A stretch of DNA of 64,000 nucleotides from Haliotis asinina (lineage: Eukaryota; Mollusca; Gastropoda; Lepetellida; Haliotidae), in the NCBI RefSeq assembly GCF_037392515.1, contig NC_090291.1:33050501-33114500 (forward strand), written 5' to 3'. Below are positions 46,414 through 58,599 of the stretch, in pieces. The notes under the pieces are model-generated. The model did not search any database. It had not been told where the DNA came from and worked only from the letters and a program-made list of their open reading frames with translations. Within the stretch, counting starts at the first letter, position 1; each line of letters begins with the position of its first letter. Position numbers and translations under genes: made by a program.

Positions 46414-46911
46414 TCTCTGCACGGGTACAATGAAACCAATAGGTTCACATTTAGTGATATGTGACGTCACGTATGCTGCGTTTGTGGTGATCATTTGTCT
46501 TTTGCCGTGAAAAATACAGTATGAACGAAATCATATCAGAAACCTATTCAACACAGTGGATTTACGTCACAGAAGATATTGGTGAATTTCGCTCTTCTTT
46601 TCGCGGTGAGCATATATTGTGTTGTCAGTTAACAGTTTTCTATTTTAAATGTTGTAACTTCAGAACCTTTCTCTGCACGGGTACAATGAAACCAATAGGT
46701 TCACATTTTAGTGATATGTGACGTCACGTATGCTGCGTTTGTGGTGATCATTTGTCTTTTGTAGTGAAAAAACAGTATGAACGAAATCATATCAGAAACC
46801 TATTCAACACAGTGGATTTACGTCACAGAAGATATTGGTGAATTTCGCTCTTCTTTTCGCGGTGAGCATATATTGTGTTGTCAGTAAACAGTTTTCTATT
46901 TTAAATGTTCC
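46414..46911. repeat. Two-copy tandem repeat, about 256-bp unit
   Basis: Units at 46414-46669 and 46670-46911 are nearly identical (TCTCTGCACGGGTACAATGA to TTTCTATTTTAAATGTT). A single related copy lies in arm A at about 34180-34350. Confidence 0.85.
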
Positions 46912-47619
46912 TTAAATACATTTCTAAAAGTTGGGTGTTTAATGCAAATATTATTTTATTCCCAATTCTCTGCGATCAACTAAGAAACAGTTCTATAAAT
47001 TAGTATCACATCAAACAATCAGCATCATGCACACAGGATGATACTGACTTGATGATACGAACAATGCTATATTTACCACTAGTATGGATGACGTTTTCCA
47101 AAATACGGTGTAGATTTTAGTTTTTATCCTCCAAGGCGCAACTTTCTCATCCAGTCAGTATTTTTATGAACACAAATTACGTACAGCTACTTTACATGTT
47201 TTTTTTCTCTTCAGTCAACATTTGTTAAATCTGCTTATGTTCCTGAAACTACAGTCTCTTACTGAGCAGAGTTTGGCATCACGTGACCTGACATCATAGT
47301 TGGGCGGTCCCTCACTGCTTCTAAAGGTGTTTAGTGGGTAACCTGGATTCTCCAAAACTGCACAAAGAACTTTAGAAAATATGTCAACATGTCAGGCATG
47401 CATTCCTCATCGTCAAAAGATTGCCCGTTTTTGGAAAAGGGAAATTGAAGTAAATAAAATAGAGCATAGTCGAAGCATCAGTTATGCTGACGATAAGAAA
47501 CCTATCCCATCTGTCCTCCCAGAAAACGCACCCTGTCTGACCATCACTATCAGGCAATATCTTGTCTGCCAACTTTCAGTATCAAGATTAACAGTTTATC
47601 CATGGATTTAACTGATTCA

Positions 47620-48035
47620 TCGATGGATCACGCCACTCCCCTACACCTATACAGATCAATTGTCCGCTCGTTTGATTATGCTTCCATTGTATATGGTGAA
47701 GCCTGCAACAACATTGGACTCTGTCGATCATCAAGGCCGGAGACTTTGTCTTGGAACTTTCAGAACCTCTCCTGTTGCTAGTATTTACGATGCGCCTTCT
47801 CTTAGCCTACGCCGTATAAAATTATCTTTGCAATGTATCACTAAACTATATTCTAGACAGTCGAACACTGCATATAACTGTGTCTTTGATCCTCTCTATG
47901 AGGGTTTATACAATAAGAAACCTTCCCTTGTTCCGCCTCATGGGCTCAGACACCTTTCATTTCTGCGGCAGACATTAAGCTGGAGAATATATCTCCTCCG
48001 TCTTCTTTCTTCTCCTGCTGGGCAGGTGGTTTGAC
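47620..48035 (+). mobile_element. LINE fragment, C-terminal region
   Basis: Frames read TPLHLYRSIVRSFDYASIVY, LDSVDHQGRRLCLGTFRTSP, LSLRRIKLSLQCITKLYSRQ and NCVFDPLYEGLYNKKPSLVP, the region after the reverse transcriptase in LINEs with an RNase-H-type C-terminus. At least one frameshift is seen. Only this segment remains. Confidence 0.75.
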
Positions 48036-49351
48036 CACAACTTGATCTATCATTGATGTACAGTAATAACAAGAATACAATCAATTGAAAAGAAAACATA
48101 GCAATTACAAATCCTCAATTACAAATGGGTCCCAAGACGGTGTCGGAGACTTTGTGCCACTGTCATTGGATCCAGAACAGTATCCTCTAGATTACCGCAT
48201 AGCAGTTCTATTTTCACTACTGAAGCTAACACCATACTAACGGCTCTTAAGTTTATTCAGCAATATATAATCTCTTTTCTTACGTAATTACTCACAAAGT
48301 AATTATGTTCTTTTCTATAAGATAGATGGATATCATTGCCTCTGACATTTTACGCATAAATGTTATAACTGTCATGTTTGATGAATATTATAACAAACAA
48401 AATAACGGGTGCAGTAGTTTATTATATTATTCAAATGATCTCATTTGTTTTTTGTTGTTGAAGCATTGGAAGAACTTTAGCTACCTTGAACACACCTTCC
48501 AAGACCAAGTCGAGTTATTTCACAGCGGGTGTTGTTTTGACACGCCTTTTGAGCGCATCGCCCAGAGAGAGACTGGGAAGAAAAGAGTGCATTCAAAATA
48601 ATGCAGTTGTTCATAAATCAAACTAGCGTTGTGGTTTCCCATGTATATAAATCCAGGGACAGATTGACAGATCTCTAAGTTCAACATAGACATCATAAGC
48701 TGGACATCAGAGGATGTTGTTTGTCAAAGCATTCGTCCGCCTTTAGCAGTTGTGTTCAACTACACATGGAAGCATGAGAAAGATTTCATCAGACATCCAG
48801 TGAGTGAAATCATGAGTAAACGTTTACGTAACTGGAACATGATGAAATCTATTGGCCAATTCCTTGAGCCTGACCAGTCGATCCACTTAGTCTTTGAACA
48901 AACATATGGCCCCTAGAATAGTGATCTACCTGCAGCTGTTGACAAACAAGTCTGATTTTACATTGTCTTGTTATGTCTAGTACAAATGTTTTAGATTTAA
49001 TTTCTGGTTTTAAGTGGATATCTGTGGTACACTAGTAGTTTTACTGTTCATCGTCAACAGGGTTTCTATTTTTTTTAATTTTAATGATCTGTAATACACT
49101 TAGTTATTGTCCTCATCACGATATGACTGCAATATTGCCGATGTGACGATAAATACCAACTCACCCACTCGCTTTTTGAACAAGCATGGGATGCTGACGA
49201 TCAATTCATACGAGCATTCAAAACGTATCAGCATATTATGGCATTCTTAACAGAAAACACTATACTCATTCGAATAATATTGTTTTTACACAGCGTCATG
49301 GAATCTGTATTTGATATTAAGTTAATTTGAGATTCCTTGATGATAGTCTTT
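48036..49351. other. Partial third duplication remnant, no intact gene
   Basis: 48470-48600 matches intron 1 of both galectin genes (AAGACCAAGTCGAGTTATTT; counterparts near 29280 and 42335). A SINE-tail piece lies at 49105-49165. No coding exon is seen here. Confidence 0.55.
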
Positions 49352-49363
49352 ACAAACATGGTA

Positions 49364-49638
49364 GACCCGTGAAGGTCCCGGGGTAGAATAGGCCTTCAGC
49401 AACCCATGCTTGCCATAAAAGGTGACTATGCTTGTCGTAAGAGGCGACTAACGGGATCGGGTGATCAGACTAGCTGACTTGGTTGACACATGTCATCGGT
49501 TCCCCATTGCGCAGATCGATGCTCATGTTGTTGATCACTGGATTGTCTAGTCCAGACTCGATTATTCACAGACCGTCGCCATATAGCTGGAATATTTCTA
49601 AGTGCGACGTAAAACTAAACTCACTCACTCACTCACTC
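49364..49638 (+). mobile_element. Full-length SINE family 1 with target-site duplication
   Basis: Complete unit flanked by ACAAACATGGTA at 49352-49363 and 49639-49650. Confidence 0.9.
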
Positions 49639-49854
49639 ACAAACATGGTAACTGTTGCTTTAAACTCAAGTAGCAGTCACGGACAAAATATAAGTTTTCT
49701 AAAAGATCTCGCAATATTTCAAGTTTCAGGCATGAATATCCTCGAAAACACTTCCATGTTTGCTTTAGAGCTTCAAAATCCTTTTCATCTCCATAAGTAA
49801 TCTCTGCTACAAGGTAAAAAAGTTGTAGAATTCCGACTATATAATTAGCATGTG

Positions 49855-49985
49855 TTTACACAATAAAGTTGTCACCAGTGACTAACTTTATGATTCCAAA
49901 AATTATGAAAACATATTTGCTATGGTTTGACGACATGTGCATCACCTTGATCTTCAACTGTCAAACTTGTGTCTAACACTCCTTA
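49855..49985 (-). pseudogene. Signal-peptide fragment of a PAN-family first exon
   Basis: The reverse strand reads YVFIIFGIIKLVTGDN, matching LLIFGITKLVSGDN of the galectin genes, with matching upstream flank. It diverges right after the cleavage site, so the PAN module is missing. Confidence 0.65.
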
Positions 49986-51179
49986 CTTTTCCTGAGTTCT
50001 GTTAACATTGAAATTTACGCTGCATGGTAACCATTGTCATTTTAATGTTTTGATTGAAAAACTAGGAAACATCAATAAAAGACGCAAGTACGGTATTATG
50101 TTTTCCAACAAGGCAATCACATATTGCGTTGTGTATGAAGATATGAGTGGGCGGTTCAGTTCCGCTCGCATTAAGGATGCCCATTAGTGTGTGGTCTTAG
50201 AAAGCACAGCTTCCCTCAAATGCAATAAACTGAGTGATCTTTACGTTGTCAAGAAATGACAAAGCTAAATACCTGCAGTATGTTGCTTCACAGCCATGTT
50301 TTACAGTGTTTTGTTTTTAGCACACCTCTTTGAGTGACATTTTAGAAGTTAGAAAGTACAATATTGAACAAAGTTTATGGACAATAGCGTCTGCTATTTC
50401 GTTTTGTGGTCCATTTCTGCTTGGTATCTGTATCCAAACGTCGCACACACGAAATAAAAGAAGCTGTTCTCCATACAATTTGTTCAGTATTTAGGAAATT
50501 TGTTTCATAAGTTTAGATCATCGGATAAACCTTTATTTAACTCAAGGTTGAGTTGTTCATAGACATCTTCAGTTGGTGGTAAATTGATGGGAAACGAGTG
50601 GCCTGTCCTAATCCTCTTATCTTAACAACAGTGGTAAAAGCACTAACGTTGCTATGACAACAACAACATGTAAACAAACTGGACAATGATGTGCTCGATA
50701 GCTTTCATAAGTCTGAATTATGACTGTTGTGCACAAGTACTTATAAGTAAAGGAAAACGTTTGGGAAGATCTTTTTTTAACAATTCTATACGCGTCTCAG
50801 ATGCTTGTGATTGGTGTGTATCATTCTCGATAACGTACTGGTATCCATTTGGATGAAATCAAGAATGCTGTCAGAAAAAACAAGGACGTAGAGCGTGTTT
50901 AACTTAGGTGCAAGCTGCCGATACTATTCTGAAAGGGTTTGCTTAATGTACTGAAACGACACTAGGATCTAATCATTTGGAAACACAAGTTTGTTTGGGG
51001 TTGTAAAAAGTATACGTAAGGATTTAAAATGCAAAACATTCCATTACAGAATGTTCAAAGTCTAGTTCAGATTGAATATGGTATTCTTGACAGAACACAG
51101 ATATTTTACCTTGCAGAGTGTGATGGTTTACGTGTGTGACCTGCAGAGACTGTGACAGTCGACATAGACATAGGTCAAT

Positions 51180-51475
51180 AGCCACGGACCATGATAATGT
51201 CCGCCAAATGACGTAACCTGATAACAAATTTGTAACCGTGTACTTGTCACGCTGAACTACAGAATCCATGTCAAAACAGTTCCCACTGTGAACTGACTGT
51301 ATGATTACAAACATGTACAAAATGGTTGTAATCCATGTTGGTTTTTCTATTTATGAATGTGACCTGCAGAAGCTGTGTCAATGGCCACTGACCAGTAAAG
51401 ATGTGAACGAAGGCCACTTCAAAGGATGTAACCTGGTAACAAATTTGTATATAGTCAAAAGCTATGATGCGAGTT
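51180..51475 (-). pseudogene. Second PAN-family first-exon remnant with local duplication
   Basis: The reverse strand reads VIIQSVHSGNCFDMDSVVQRDKYT in pieces, matching SGDNCLDMDSVFQRDKYM of gene B. The frame then leaves the family. A sequence of about 60 bases (AACCTGGTAACAAATTTGTA) occurs twice, at about 51210 and 51430. Confidence 0.6.
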
Positions 51476-51959
51476 AGAGTGGAGATGGTAAATATTAGTA
51501 TAAAATATATAAGCATTGTATTCAGACAGCCTTGTAAGATGTGAGAAAGGTAAAGGTCATTCGAGAGAGTATGAGTCCAATTTTCATTTGAATACACCCC
51601 CTAGATATTTCTTGTAGTCAGGTCCTGGTGGTGTTGTGGTTATAATTATAATATTTGTATTATTTCCATATATCTATTTTTCGGATGATCCTCTGATGAT
51701 GCATGTCAGATTCCACAGCTCTTTCAAGCGTATCGAAGTTGTAGGACAGGATCCGAAATTTATTTTTTTTCTTTTATTTTGTTTATGGCGATGTACTGCT
51801 AGACGGTACAACGATGGGGTAAGGTGAAGATACTCACTACGTCTGCTCAGAGACGATCATTTGTGGAGACACTTTCAGAAAACTGCATCATGTGTATAAT
51901 GTACATGCAGTGTGTGGAACAGAACAGTAATCCAATCGACTTCTTTGCCTGGCTGAAGT

Positions 51960-52440
51960 CAGCTGGTCTTAAATGTGAAACAGAGGTCTTCCTTTTTTGC
52001 TGCCCAGGACCAGTCACTTCCCACTCGCTATCACCAAAATGTGATTCTGAAACAAAATATCAATGTGAAATGTCGACTTTGCATTGAATATACAGAGACC
52101 ATCCAACACCTTGTCAGTGGATTCCCATCCTTGGCACGCAGGGAGTCGTGGAAAAGTATGTTTTTAAACTTTTTTGGAATAGGCCAAGATATATCCACAG
52201 AAAATTCCAGCCTGATCTTGTCCTTCTGGATGAAGCTAATGAATGCATTTATATAACTGAATTTTTTGACAGCAGGATGATTGGCAAGAGTCAGGAAAAG
52301 CATGAAATCCATCGCTTGTATCCCATGAACACTGTCGTCAGGCTCCACGGTGTTCTCGGTGCGCTTGGTTTGGTACCTCCTGATCTCTTGCCGCAGATCA
52401 GGAGAGTGCCCAGGTTCTCCACCGGAAACACCACCCACCT
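51960..52440 (+). mobile_element. LINE fragment, C-terminal zinc-knuckle region
   Basis: AAQDQSLPTRYHQNVILKQ, KCRLCIEYTETIQHLVSGF and KFQPDLVLLDEANECIYITE correspond to the tail of a LINE polyprotein with a CxxC...H...C knuckle. The last Cys is Phe here (SGFPSLA instead of SGCPSLA), and two frames are involved. Confidence 0.75.
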
Positions 52441-52458
52441 AATGCTCTGGTTGATGTT

Positions 52459-52705
52459 ACCCGTGAAGGTTCGGGTGAGAATACTGGCCTTCAGTTACCC
52501 ATGCTTGTCTTAACAAGTGACTGACAGGATCGGGTGGTCAGGCTCGCTGACTTGGTTGACACATGTCATCGGTTCCCAGTTGAGCTGATCGATGCTCATA
52601 CTGTGGATCACTGGAATGTCTGGTCCAGACTCCATTATTTACAGAGCGCCTGCACACAGCCGAAATGTTCCTGAGAGCGACATAAACCTAAACTCACTCA
52701 CTCAT
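52459..52705 (+). mobile_element. SINE family 1
   Basis: Complete but diverged unit (ACCCGTGAAGGTTCGGGTGA to AACTCACTCACTCAT). It abuts the 24-bp minisatellite. Confidence 0.8.
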
Positions 52706-52715
52706 TTTGGATATG

Positions 52716-53292
52716 GACAGAACAGGTTTGGTGACGTCGCACTGAACAGGTTTAGTGACGTGAGACAGAACAGGTTTGGTGACGTGGCACAACAGGTCTG
52801 GTGAAGTGGCACTGAACAGGTTTGGAGACGTGGCACAGAACAGGTTTGGTGACGTGGCACAGAACAGGTTTGGAGACGTGGCATAGAACAGGTCTGGTGA
52901 CGTGGCACAGAACAGGTTTGGTGACGTGGCACAGAACAGGTTTGGTGACGTGGCACTGAACAGGTTTGGTGACGTGGCATAGAACAGGTCTGGTGACGTG
53001 GCACTGAACAGGTTTGGAGACGTGGCACAGAACAGGTTTGGTGACGTGGCACAGAACAGGTTTGGTGACGTGGCACAGAACAGGTTTGGTGACGTGGCAC
53101 AGAACAGGTCTCGTGACGTGGCACAGAACAGGTTTGGTGACGTGGGACAGAACCGGTTTGGTGACGCGGGACAGAACAGGTTTGATGACGTATGATAGAA
53201 CAGGTTTGGTGACGTGAGACAGAACAGGTTTGGTGACGTGAGACAGAACACGTTTGGTGACGTAGGACAGGTTAGTTTAGGTGACGTAGGAC
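52716..53292. repeat. 24-bp minisatellite, about 23 copies
   Basis: The unit is roughly ACAGAACAGGTTTGGTGACG plus TGGC. Because 24 is a multiple of 3, each frame on both strands stays open for hundreds of bases, giving repetitive frames that are not real genes. Degenerate units continue to about 53510. Confidence 0.95.
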
Positions 53293-53514
53293 ATCCACGT
53301 TTGAGGTAGGAAGGATCAGGTCAAGAGACTGTAGAGGGGTCAGGTTTGGTGAATTGTGACGTTTCGGATTTGATAACGTGGTGCGTGTCATATTTGGTGA
53401 CATGGCAGAGATTGGATTTGGTGACTTTAGACATTTCCAAGTTTGATGACAGGTCAGGTTTGGTGAAGTGGTACAGGCCAGGACAGAAGACACGACACAG
53501 GTCAATGACTACAA

Positions 53515-54515
53515 CATTATATGAGCACTATCATCGAAATGATACCATAATATCGCAATGAGTTTGGCTCAGATTATGAAACTACTGTTATTACCAGTGA
53601 ACCATGAATTGCAATCTTGAAAACGTTTTACCAGTTAACTGGTTTAGCCCAGCGTCATGTGTTTTAATTGAGTTGTGCGCTTCGTGTTGCAAGCATATAA
53701 TCTGGCATGGTTGTAGCTTATACCATTCTTGTCAAATAAAGATCGAGAGGCCACGTAGATTTTTTTATAATTTATACGTTTTGGCGGGAAAGGTGATTTT
53801 TTCTACTATTTTCGTCATACCTTTTTGTACAATTCTCCAATAAATCATAAATCATACATCAAATTGTGGGAAATTCATAGATGATCATAACCATCGATAC
53901 GTGTCTTTAATGGTTACAACTTCAGAAGTCAGTTTATGTCATGTCAATCAGGAAATTCCTAAATAATTTACCCTAACTCAATTATATATTTCGCTATTTC
54001 GACAATGTGTGGCGGGTTACTCAATCATGTCTGAAGTGAAACTGTATCTAGCTTGAAAAGAATCAGATAATGACTTACAGTCTCCGTCAAATTTGCATAA
54101 TGCAGTGCACTAATGAATTGCTTTTACACACTTGGAGCGGTTTGAACATTTTTACATATCTATTATTATTACATTACAGGATATTATACAGTGCACATAT
54201 CCACACAACTGGTACATGCTCAAGGTGCTTAATATTTTCCTCTCGATCATTGGATGTCAATCTCAACGGCACATCGTATTATCAATCTCAACTCCCTGGG
54301 GATCACAGAACTCTTGCAGCCACTAGACGCACAAAGTTATTGCGACTTTTGGTAGAAAAGGCGCTGCAAGTTCCCAGGGTGCCTAGTATGGTGACTTACC
54401 TTTAGTTGTTGGCGATTTATGGCCCAAGTTTACGTTGTGTGTGTTGTCCTCTATATGTATATGCTCCCTAACATCTTAGATAAAATGTGATGCAGAAGTT
54501 GTTGTTCTTTTGGAA
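53515..54515. other. No gene seen
   Basis: AT-rich spacer with short unrecognised frames only. Confidence 0.5.
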
Positions 54516-54712
54516 TCTTTTGTTTTGTATTGTATTGTTTTGTTTTGTTTGTTTCTTTTTTGTTTGTTTGTTGTTGTTTTTGGGTTTTTGGGGGTTTTTT
54601 TGTGGGGTGTGTGTTTTTTTTGGGGGGGGTTGGGGGGGTGTTTGGTTTGGGTTTTTTTCTTGTTTGTTGTTCTTGTTATGGGGGGTTGGGGGTTGGGGGG
54701 GTATTTTCAGTT
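54516..54712 (+). repeat. G/T-only, strand-asymmetric tract with G-runs
   Basis: Nearly 200 bases almost free of A and C on the plus strand, with several runs of 5-8 G in the second half. The open frames here are low-complexity artefacts. Confidence 0.9.
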
Positions 54713-54809
54713 ACCATGATTTCATTATCGTTTGGGCATCTGCAATTGTCAGAAATGAGATATCAAATTGTGGGAAATTCTTAGATGACCATTTTCTATC
54801 TAGTTACGT

Positions 54810-54875
54810 TAAGGTGCTCGCTCGAAGACCTATGTTCGATGTTCGATTACCCACACTGGAACAATGTGTGAAGTA
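54810..54875 (+). mobile_element. SINE family 2, head fragment
   Basis: GCTCGCTCGAAGACC, a B-box-like GTTCGATTACCC and ACAATGTGTGAAG match the middle of the tRNA-derived SINE. Confidence 0.5.
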
Positions 54876-54879
54876 AAAA

Positions 54880-55650
54880 TGAGGCCATTCTCTGCATATT
54901 TTGAAGCGCTGGTTGACAGAATCTCAACTTAAATTGGTATACAGGTTTAGGGGTAATCAATAATTCGCCTGGGAGGCTTTAATCGTTGGGAGGAAGTTCA
55001 CGTTGTGCCATTGTACACCGTCGGCCTAGATCGGTGTATATTGTCAACCAAGAGGATCTTGGATGTAGAAATCGGTTCAGCTACCTATCGATTTTGGTCG
55101 CCCAGGAATATTTTTAAATGTCACCGTCAGTTTCTTCCATAATGTGTTTAGCTTCGTAACGAGTATGTACACTATCGATTCCATTTGTCACGACCTGAAG
55201 CCTTAAAAACGTTGGACATGACAAGTTCTTGGATGGGTGGCCGTGTTTAGTAGTTAGAGAGTTTCTACGACATGAGTCCTGTACAACAACGAAACACATT
55301 GATACATGTCGTCTCCCCATAGGCAAGTGAAAAATTGCATCGGTTCACCCAGCTGAACATTTGTACCGGTGGCAGAAGTCATGTGTTTATAACCTTCTAG
55401 CACCTCGCAAAGATTGGGCTATCCGGGGTAAAATTGTGCCGTGCTTTGATAGCAATCTAAGCATTTACCTGGTAAATGGAGTTCAGCGCAGTATAAATAC
55501 ACTTATTATTACTTATGATGCCTCAGAGCTTTCATCGCCTTGACGAGGTATTTTATTTACCAAGCACACTGCGTATTGTTTCCACAGAATAGAGATCGTG
55601 GTTGAGTGTTATCAAGACTTGAAATAGTCCATGTCTCAGCATCATGAGGG
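54880..55650. other. No gene recognised
   Basis: A 70-codon reverse frame at 55114-55326 and a 60-codon forward frame at 55361-55543 were examined. Neither shows a known motif or splice context. Confidence 0.45.
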
Positions 55651-55654
55651 AGGA

Positions 55655-55725
55655 AAGACTCAGGGATTCGAACCCACAATCACGACTTCCTGGCACACTC
55701 AGGGGGTGTAACTCGAATTGTACCG
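55655..55725 (-). mobile_element. tRNA-like SINE head, third type
   Basis: GGGATTCGAACCCACAATCA and TGGCACACTCAGGGGGTGTA; a related piece occurs at 1980-2040 (GGGATTCGAAACCACGACC, TTGGCACACCAAGGGGATGT). Confidence 0.45.
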
Positions 55726-56194
55726 GATATCACTATGCCTACCCATTTTCAAAGTCAGTTACCTTTTGCACCTGCATTGTATACAGAAAAATACAGGGAT
55801 TTATTACTTATGCACCTGGAGAAATCAACTATATTTAAACACACGCACGCACGCTTCTAAGTTTGAAGTTTTTCATTGCTACCTGTTGCTATGCATGGTG
55901 CCAAAACATACGAGGGTGGAGCTCTGTGAACAGTATTAAGCACGCTTTTAGCAATATTCCAGCAATATCTGGGTGTGACACACGTTCCCAGGTGGTTTCT
56001 TACACTATTAGAAGTTGATGGCGATTACTGTATTATCTCCGCTCTGAGAAAGTCCTTGCATTTAGAGGTTAATGGGATTTTTATGGAAGGTAACAGTGAC
56101 TGTAACATGGGTGACCGAGATATACTTTTATGTTTTACAATATTGGTTACCCCTCAGCCACCCATGTGCTTAACAAACTGCTAACCAGTTTGAA

Positions 56195-56345
56195 TGAAGA
56201 GTTTTTACGGATATCAACTTCTTTATTATGAGAACACAACGTTTCGGAGTTACTGCATTAACGTCGTGTTCTCATAATAAAGAAGTTGATATCCATAAAA
56301 ATGTTCATTATTCTGTATTTCACTTCTAAATGCCCCTCAAAGACT
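56195..56345. repeat. Palindromic pair of the hammerhead-associated repeat
   Basis: TATCAACTTCTTTATTATGA and its complement TCATAATAAAGAAGTTGATA face each other across a spacer of about 40 bases containing AACGTTTCGGAG. It continues into TTCACTTCTAAATGCCC, the same downstream block as at 62700. Confidence 0.7.
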
Positions 56346-56811
56346 TGGCGCTAACCAGTTTCACTAGCAGGAGTATTTTAATTTGTAATTTACTCACTCC
56401 TTGTTCTGTTATTTGGATGAAACAACAAAGGTTACTATTAAATCGACACACTGTAAAAAATCCTACTTGTCTTATTTAATCAAAACATTGTCTTTATTTA
56501 CGTGTTTATCTTGAATTCTGGTGTGTTGTTTTCTATAAAGTACATTACGATGGCGAAACCCACAACTTTCAACCCACATGAAAGTACAAGACAAAACACA
56601 GTTTTAAGTTTTGCGATGTTATAGTGTTGTAACACGAAATAAATTAGACGTTATAACAATATGAAATTAGAAGAATATATCGCATCTTCCGAAATTGCGG
56701 CTGCTTTGTGGATAGACTACTTCTACTTCAGTGATGGGCTTGCGACGTCATGCTACATGGCAATGGTCTGCAAAGCTTTGGGGTGACTTTCACTGACGCA
56801 ATATCTCTTTA

Positions 56812-57058
56812 GTGAGTGAGTTCAGTTTTACGCCGCACTCAGCAATATTCCAGCTCTGTGGCTGCGGTCTGTAAATAATCGAGTCTGGAACAGACAATCC
56901 TGTGACCAACAGCATGAGCATCGATCTGCGCAATTGGGAAGCGATGACGTGTCAACCAAGTCCGCCAGCATGACCACCCGACCCCTTTAGCATAGTCTCC
57001 TTTTATGGCCAACGTGGGTTGTCGAGGGCCTATAACTACCCCGGACCTTCACGGGTCA
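56812..57058 (-). mobile_element. SINE family 1
   Basis: Reversed complete unit from AGTGAGTGAGTTCAG to CCGGACCTTCACGGGTCAG. Confidence 0.85.
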
Positions 57059-57925
57059 GTAATTCTTGAGGAAACCTGGTTTGGATGTTAGATACTGAAT
57101 AGTTTGAGTTACATGTCTTTACTTTATTCGCTATTGCTAAACAAATATTATTGTTGAATTAAAAACGAGACGGGGGACACACTAATACGTCTGGAGTACA
57201 AACCAAAACTAGAACTAAAATTTAAAAATAGTTTTTCTTATTTGCAATCCGTGACAAGGTTCAGGCGAAGCATTACCCTATCATGGAAAGAAATGTGACG
57301 TGAACCTGAAACCAGTTCACACGATTCTCATCAATCCAGAATATCGTGAGTCGAGGACGGCAAGTTTCACGTGCAAAACGTGGTTTTAGCTAGGTGACTT
57401 CGCTATTCGTCAGCGACGGCTCAAAAAGGCAGACGTGCTGGAGAATTGTTTTGTTTGATTTGAAACGATGTCTATCTCCACAATGGTGAGTAATCGTCTT
57501 GCATGGAGCGGAGATATCGTTGTCATGTCGTAGGGACCCATTTACTGTTTGACAATCAACTAGCCCAATATTTCATAAGTAGAAGGAAACTGAACAGAGT
57601 TTCTTTAATTTCCGGGCAGCAGGGAAACATTGAGGTTAATGTGTTCGTTTGAACGCTAAACGCTTCGATGCCACAGGCCCTCGTGTCACTGCGAGGATTA
57701 AAGGTTTTTTTAAACAAAATGTAAAAAAATTGTGATGACTTGAAAATGAAATGCTTCGTAATACAATAAATCTAGACACAACCGGACACTTCGATGTACC
57801 CCACTCGCCTGCTTTGCCGATCGCTACGCTACCATCGCATGCAACCGATTAAAACCTATGTAAACATAATAATGGGTGATTGGCCTATAGATCTCCACTC
57901 ATGACACATACCAGTTCTTTATTGT
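57059..57925. other. No gene seen
   Basis: No supported frame, RNA or repeat recognised. Confidence 0.5.
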
Positions 57926-57930
57926 TAGTT

Positions 57931-58101
57931 CTACAAGTCGATTCACAGCTGATTTTGACTCTCAACTAAACGATCTTGACACAAATGGCGGACGATAGCA
58001 AGCGTTGCTTTGAGGACACACCCTTTATGCGGCCTTATCGTCTTTGCTATCGTCCGCCATTTGTGTCAAGGTCGTATAGTTGAGGGTCCAAATCGGCTTG
58101 T
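57931..58101. mobile_element. Palindromic (fold-back) element
   Basis: CTTGACACAAATGGCGGACG (from about 57975) and its complement CGTCCGCCATTTGTGTCAAG (to about 58070) form a long stem. The pairing extends outward (CTCAACTAAACGATC with GGTCGTATAGTTGAG) over about 75 bases per arm. Confidence 0.8.
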
Positions 58102-58264
58102 GGCGGAAATGGTCGAACGAAATTACAAAGATAAGCTGAAAAAAATGACAATCTTGTAAAGGTTTGGTATCATGGTGACCTCAAGACCCTGGTGAAGAAG
58201 AGAAGGCATAAAAAGTCTCATTTACCTACCTTGAACCAATACAAAATATCGTGTCTTTGTGTCA

Positions 58265-58336
58265 ATTCCTAATCGTCACGATATGGCTGCAATATTGCCG
58301 ATGTGACGTTAAATCTTAACTCACTCACTCAATTCC
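58265..58336 (+). mobile_element. SINE tail, third type
   Basis: TCGTCACGATATGGCTGCAA, TATTGCCGATGTGACGTTAA and ACTCACTCACTCA. The same tail type occurs near 19910 and 49105. Confidence 0.6.
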
Positions 58337-58599
58337 TAATCCGCGAGTAGAATTGATAAATAACTTGCAACACAAATGCGTAGTTTTCTGGACAGGAGAA
58401 CCAGATACAGTAACTCGAAACCTCATTTACAAGATAATAAACAAGATCTCAAGATACCCTTATTAATGGAAATTAACCTGGAAAAATATCCTTGATAACC
58501 AGAGTGTACACACATAATGCAAAACTGAAATAAAGTCGAACACGGTTGTCTCGATATTTAAGGGACCAGGAAAAAATATCGACTCATCCGAACATCGAC

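Larger units (their letters stand above)
35930..47300. repeat. Duplication arm B (holds galectin gene B)
   Basis: Second arm of the tandem duplication, in the same order and orientation as 23380-34720. Coding exons are well conserved and introns moderately so. It carries its own Penelope-like insertion, SINE, MITE and Tc1 relic. Confidence 0.85.

Noticed and set aside
52694-53251. Long open frames on both strands (up to 185 codons) with repeated ATSPNLFC- and NRFGDVAQ-like words
   Set aside because: They are produced by the 24-bp minisatellite, whose period keeps all frames open; no start context, domain or splice site.
54487-54876. 129-codon hydrophobic Phe/Gly/Val-rich frame resembling a membrane protein
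   Set aside because: Low-complexity G/T tract; the hydrophobic character follows from base composition.
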